NCBI GenBank assembly: GCA_947650365.1
Contig: CANTAL010000130.1
Location: forward strand, 558,001 to 622,000
Length of the DNA stretch: 64,000 nt
Reading direction: 5' to 3'
DNA from: Chamaelirium japonicum
Lineage: Eukaryota > Streptophyta > Magnoliopsida > Liliales > Melanthiaceae
Shown: one piece after another, positions 63,297-64,000 of the stretch
Position numbering within the stretch: the first letter of the stretch is position 1
Layout: each line of letters begins with the position of its first letter
Program-made: the position numbers and the translations under genes
Notes under the pieces: generated by a model
What the model saw: only the letters and a program-made list of their open reading frames with translations
Databases searched by the model: none
What the model was told of the DNA's origin: nothing

Positions 63297-64000
63297 TCCA
63301 TTCTATTTCATTTGTACGATCGATTCTTACTCATTCGTATGATCCATTCTAATTCATTCGTACGATCCATTCTAATTCATTTGTACGATCCATTCTAATT
63401 CATTCGTACAATCCATTCTATTTCATTCGTACGATCCATTCTTACTCATTCGTATGATCCATTCTAATTCATTCGCATGAATGTATCCATTCTAATTCAT
63501 TCATACATTCCATTCTAATTCATTCCGTACGATCCATTCTAATTCATTCGTACGATCGTACGAATGAATTAGAATGGATCGTACGAATGAATTAGAATAG
63601 ATTGTGTGAATGAATTAGAATGGATCGTATGAATGAATTAGAATGGATCGTACGAATGAATTAGAATGGATCATACGAATGAGTAAGAATGGATCGTACG
63701 AATGAATTAGAATGGATCGTACGAATGAATTAGAATGGATCGTACGAATAAATTAGAATGGATACATTCGTCCGAATGAATTAGAATGGATCATACGAAT
63801 GAGTAAGAATGGATCGTACGAATGAAATAGAATAGATTGTGCGAATGAATTAGAATGGATCCTACGAATGAATTAGAATGGATCGTGTGAAAGAATTAGA
63901 ATGGATTGTATGAATGAATTAGAATGAATCGTATGAATGAATTAGAATGGATCGTGCGAATGAATTCGAATGGATCGTACGAATTCATTCTAATTCATTC

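Larger units (their letters stand above)
55649..64000. repeat. Satellite tract 3, 23/28-bp monomers in both orientations
   Basis: Same family, resuming directly after the 3' LTR of the outer element and running off the window end. Orientation map by eye: F to 56136; R to 57257; F to 59218; R to 62289 (the longest single-orientation block, about 3.1 kb); F to 62823; R to 63553 with a short F piece at 63139-63155; F to 63983; R to the end. The last bases repeat the GAATTC junction seen five times earlier, so the array continues past the window. No gene seen. Confidence 0.95.

Noticed and set aside
1-64000. Calling the satellite centromeric or telomeric
   Set aside because: There is no telomere repeat or recognised centromeric retrotransposon, and monomer length alone cannot decide. 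FISH or CENH3 ChIP would be needed.

Overview
This window is plant nuclear heterochromatin. I see no host protein-coding gene, no rRNA and no tRNA. About 46.4 kb of 64 kb (1-15207, 15871-38715, 55649-64000) is one satellite family. Its 23-bp monomer is an 18-base core (GAATGAATTAGAATGGAT) plus the linker CGTAC. A 28-bp form carries a 10-base linker, ACATTCGTGC. The satellite flips strand about 65-70 times, mostly at short palindromes in the linker. The same strand-switch junctions and the same kilobase-scale blocks recur in both orientations, so the region grew by copying large mixed-orientation segments as well as single monomers.

The satellite has two interruptions. A 0.66-kb GC-rich island (15208-15870) is a fragment of an intron-bearing gene on the minus strand. 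It is related to the antisense gene of the LTR elements further on. A 16.9-kb nest (38716-55648) holds two Ty3/gypsy LTR retrotransposons that look like the Tat lineage. The outer element is bounded by 1071- and 1050-bp LTRs and the 5-bp target duplication ATTAG. A second element (44429-52644, LTRs of 640 and 641 bp, target duplication GCGCG) lies inside it. By hand count the outer LTRs differ at about 2.6% of sites and the inner LTRs at under 1%, which agrees with the nesting order.

The two elements have different LTRs but the same plan: LTR, primer-binding site, gag (with protease in the outer one), little or no recognisable pol, then a long antisense gene with a coiled-coil end, then polypurine tract and LTR. 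Each antisense gene has a TATA box about 100-115 bp upstream of its start codon and two CACGTG G-boxes further upstream. Each has at least one GT-AG intron just before the coiled-coil exon. The satellite island carries the same intron at the matching place and in the same phase. This antisense, intron-containing, promoter-equipped module in pol-poor elements is the most interesting biology here.

The organism is a flowering plant, judging by the Tat-type gag and primer-binding sequence, the antisense extra gene, and satellite of this kind. I cannot name the species, or say whether the locus is pericentromeric, subtelomeric or a knob. Both LTR elements are treated as fossils and described only by their parts.
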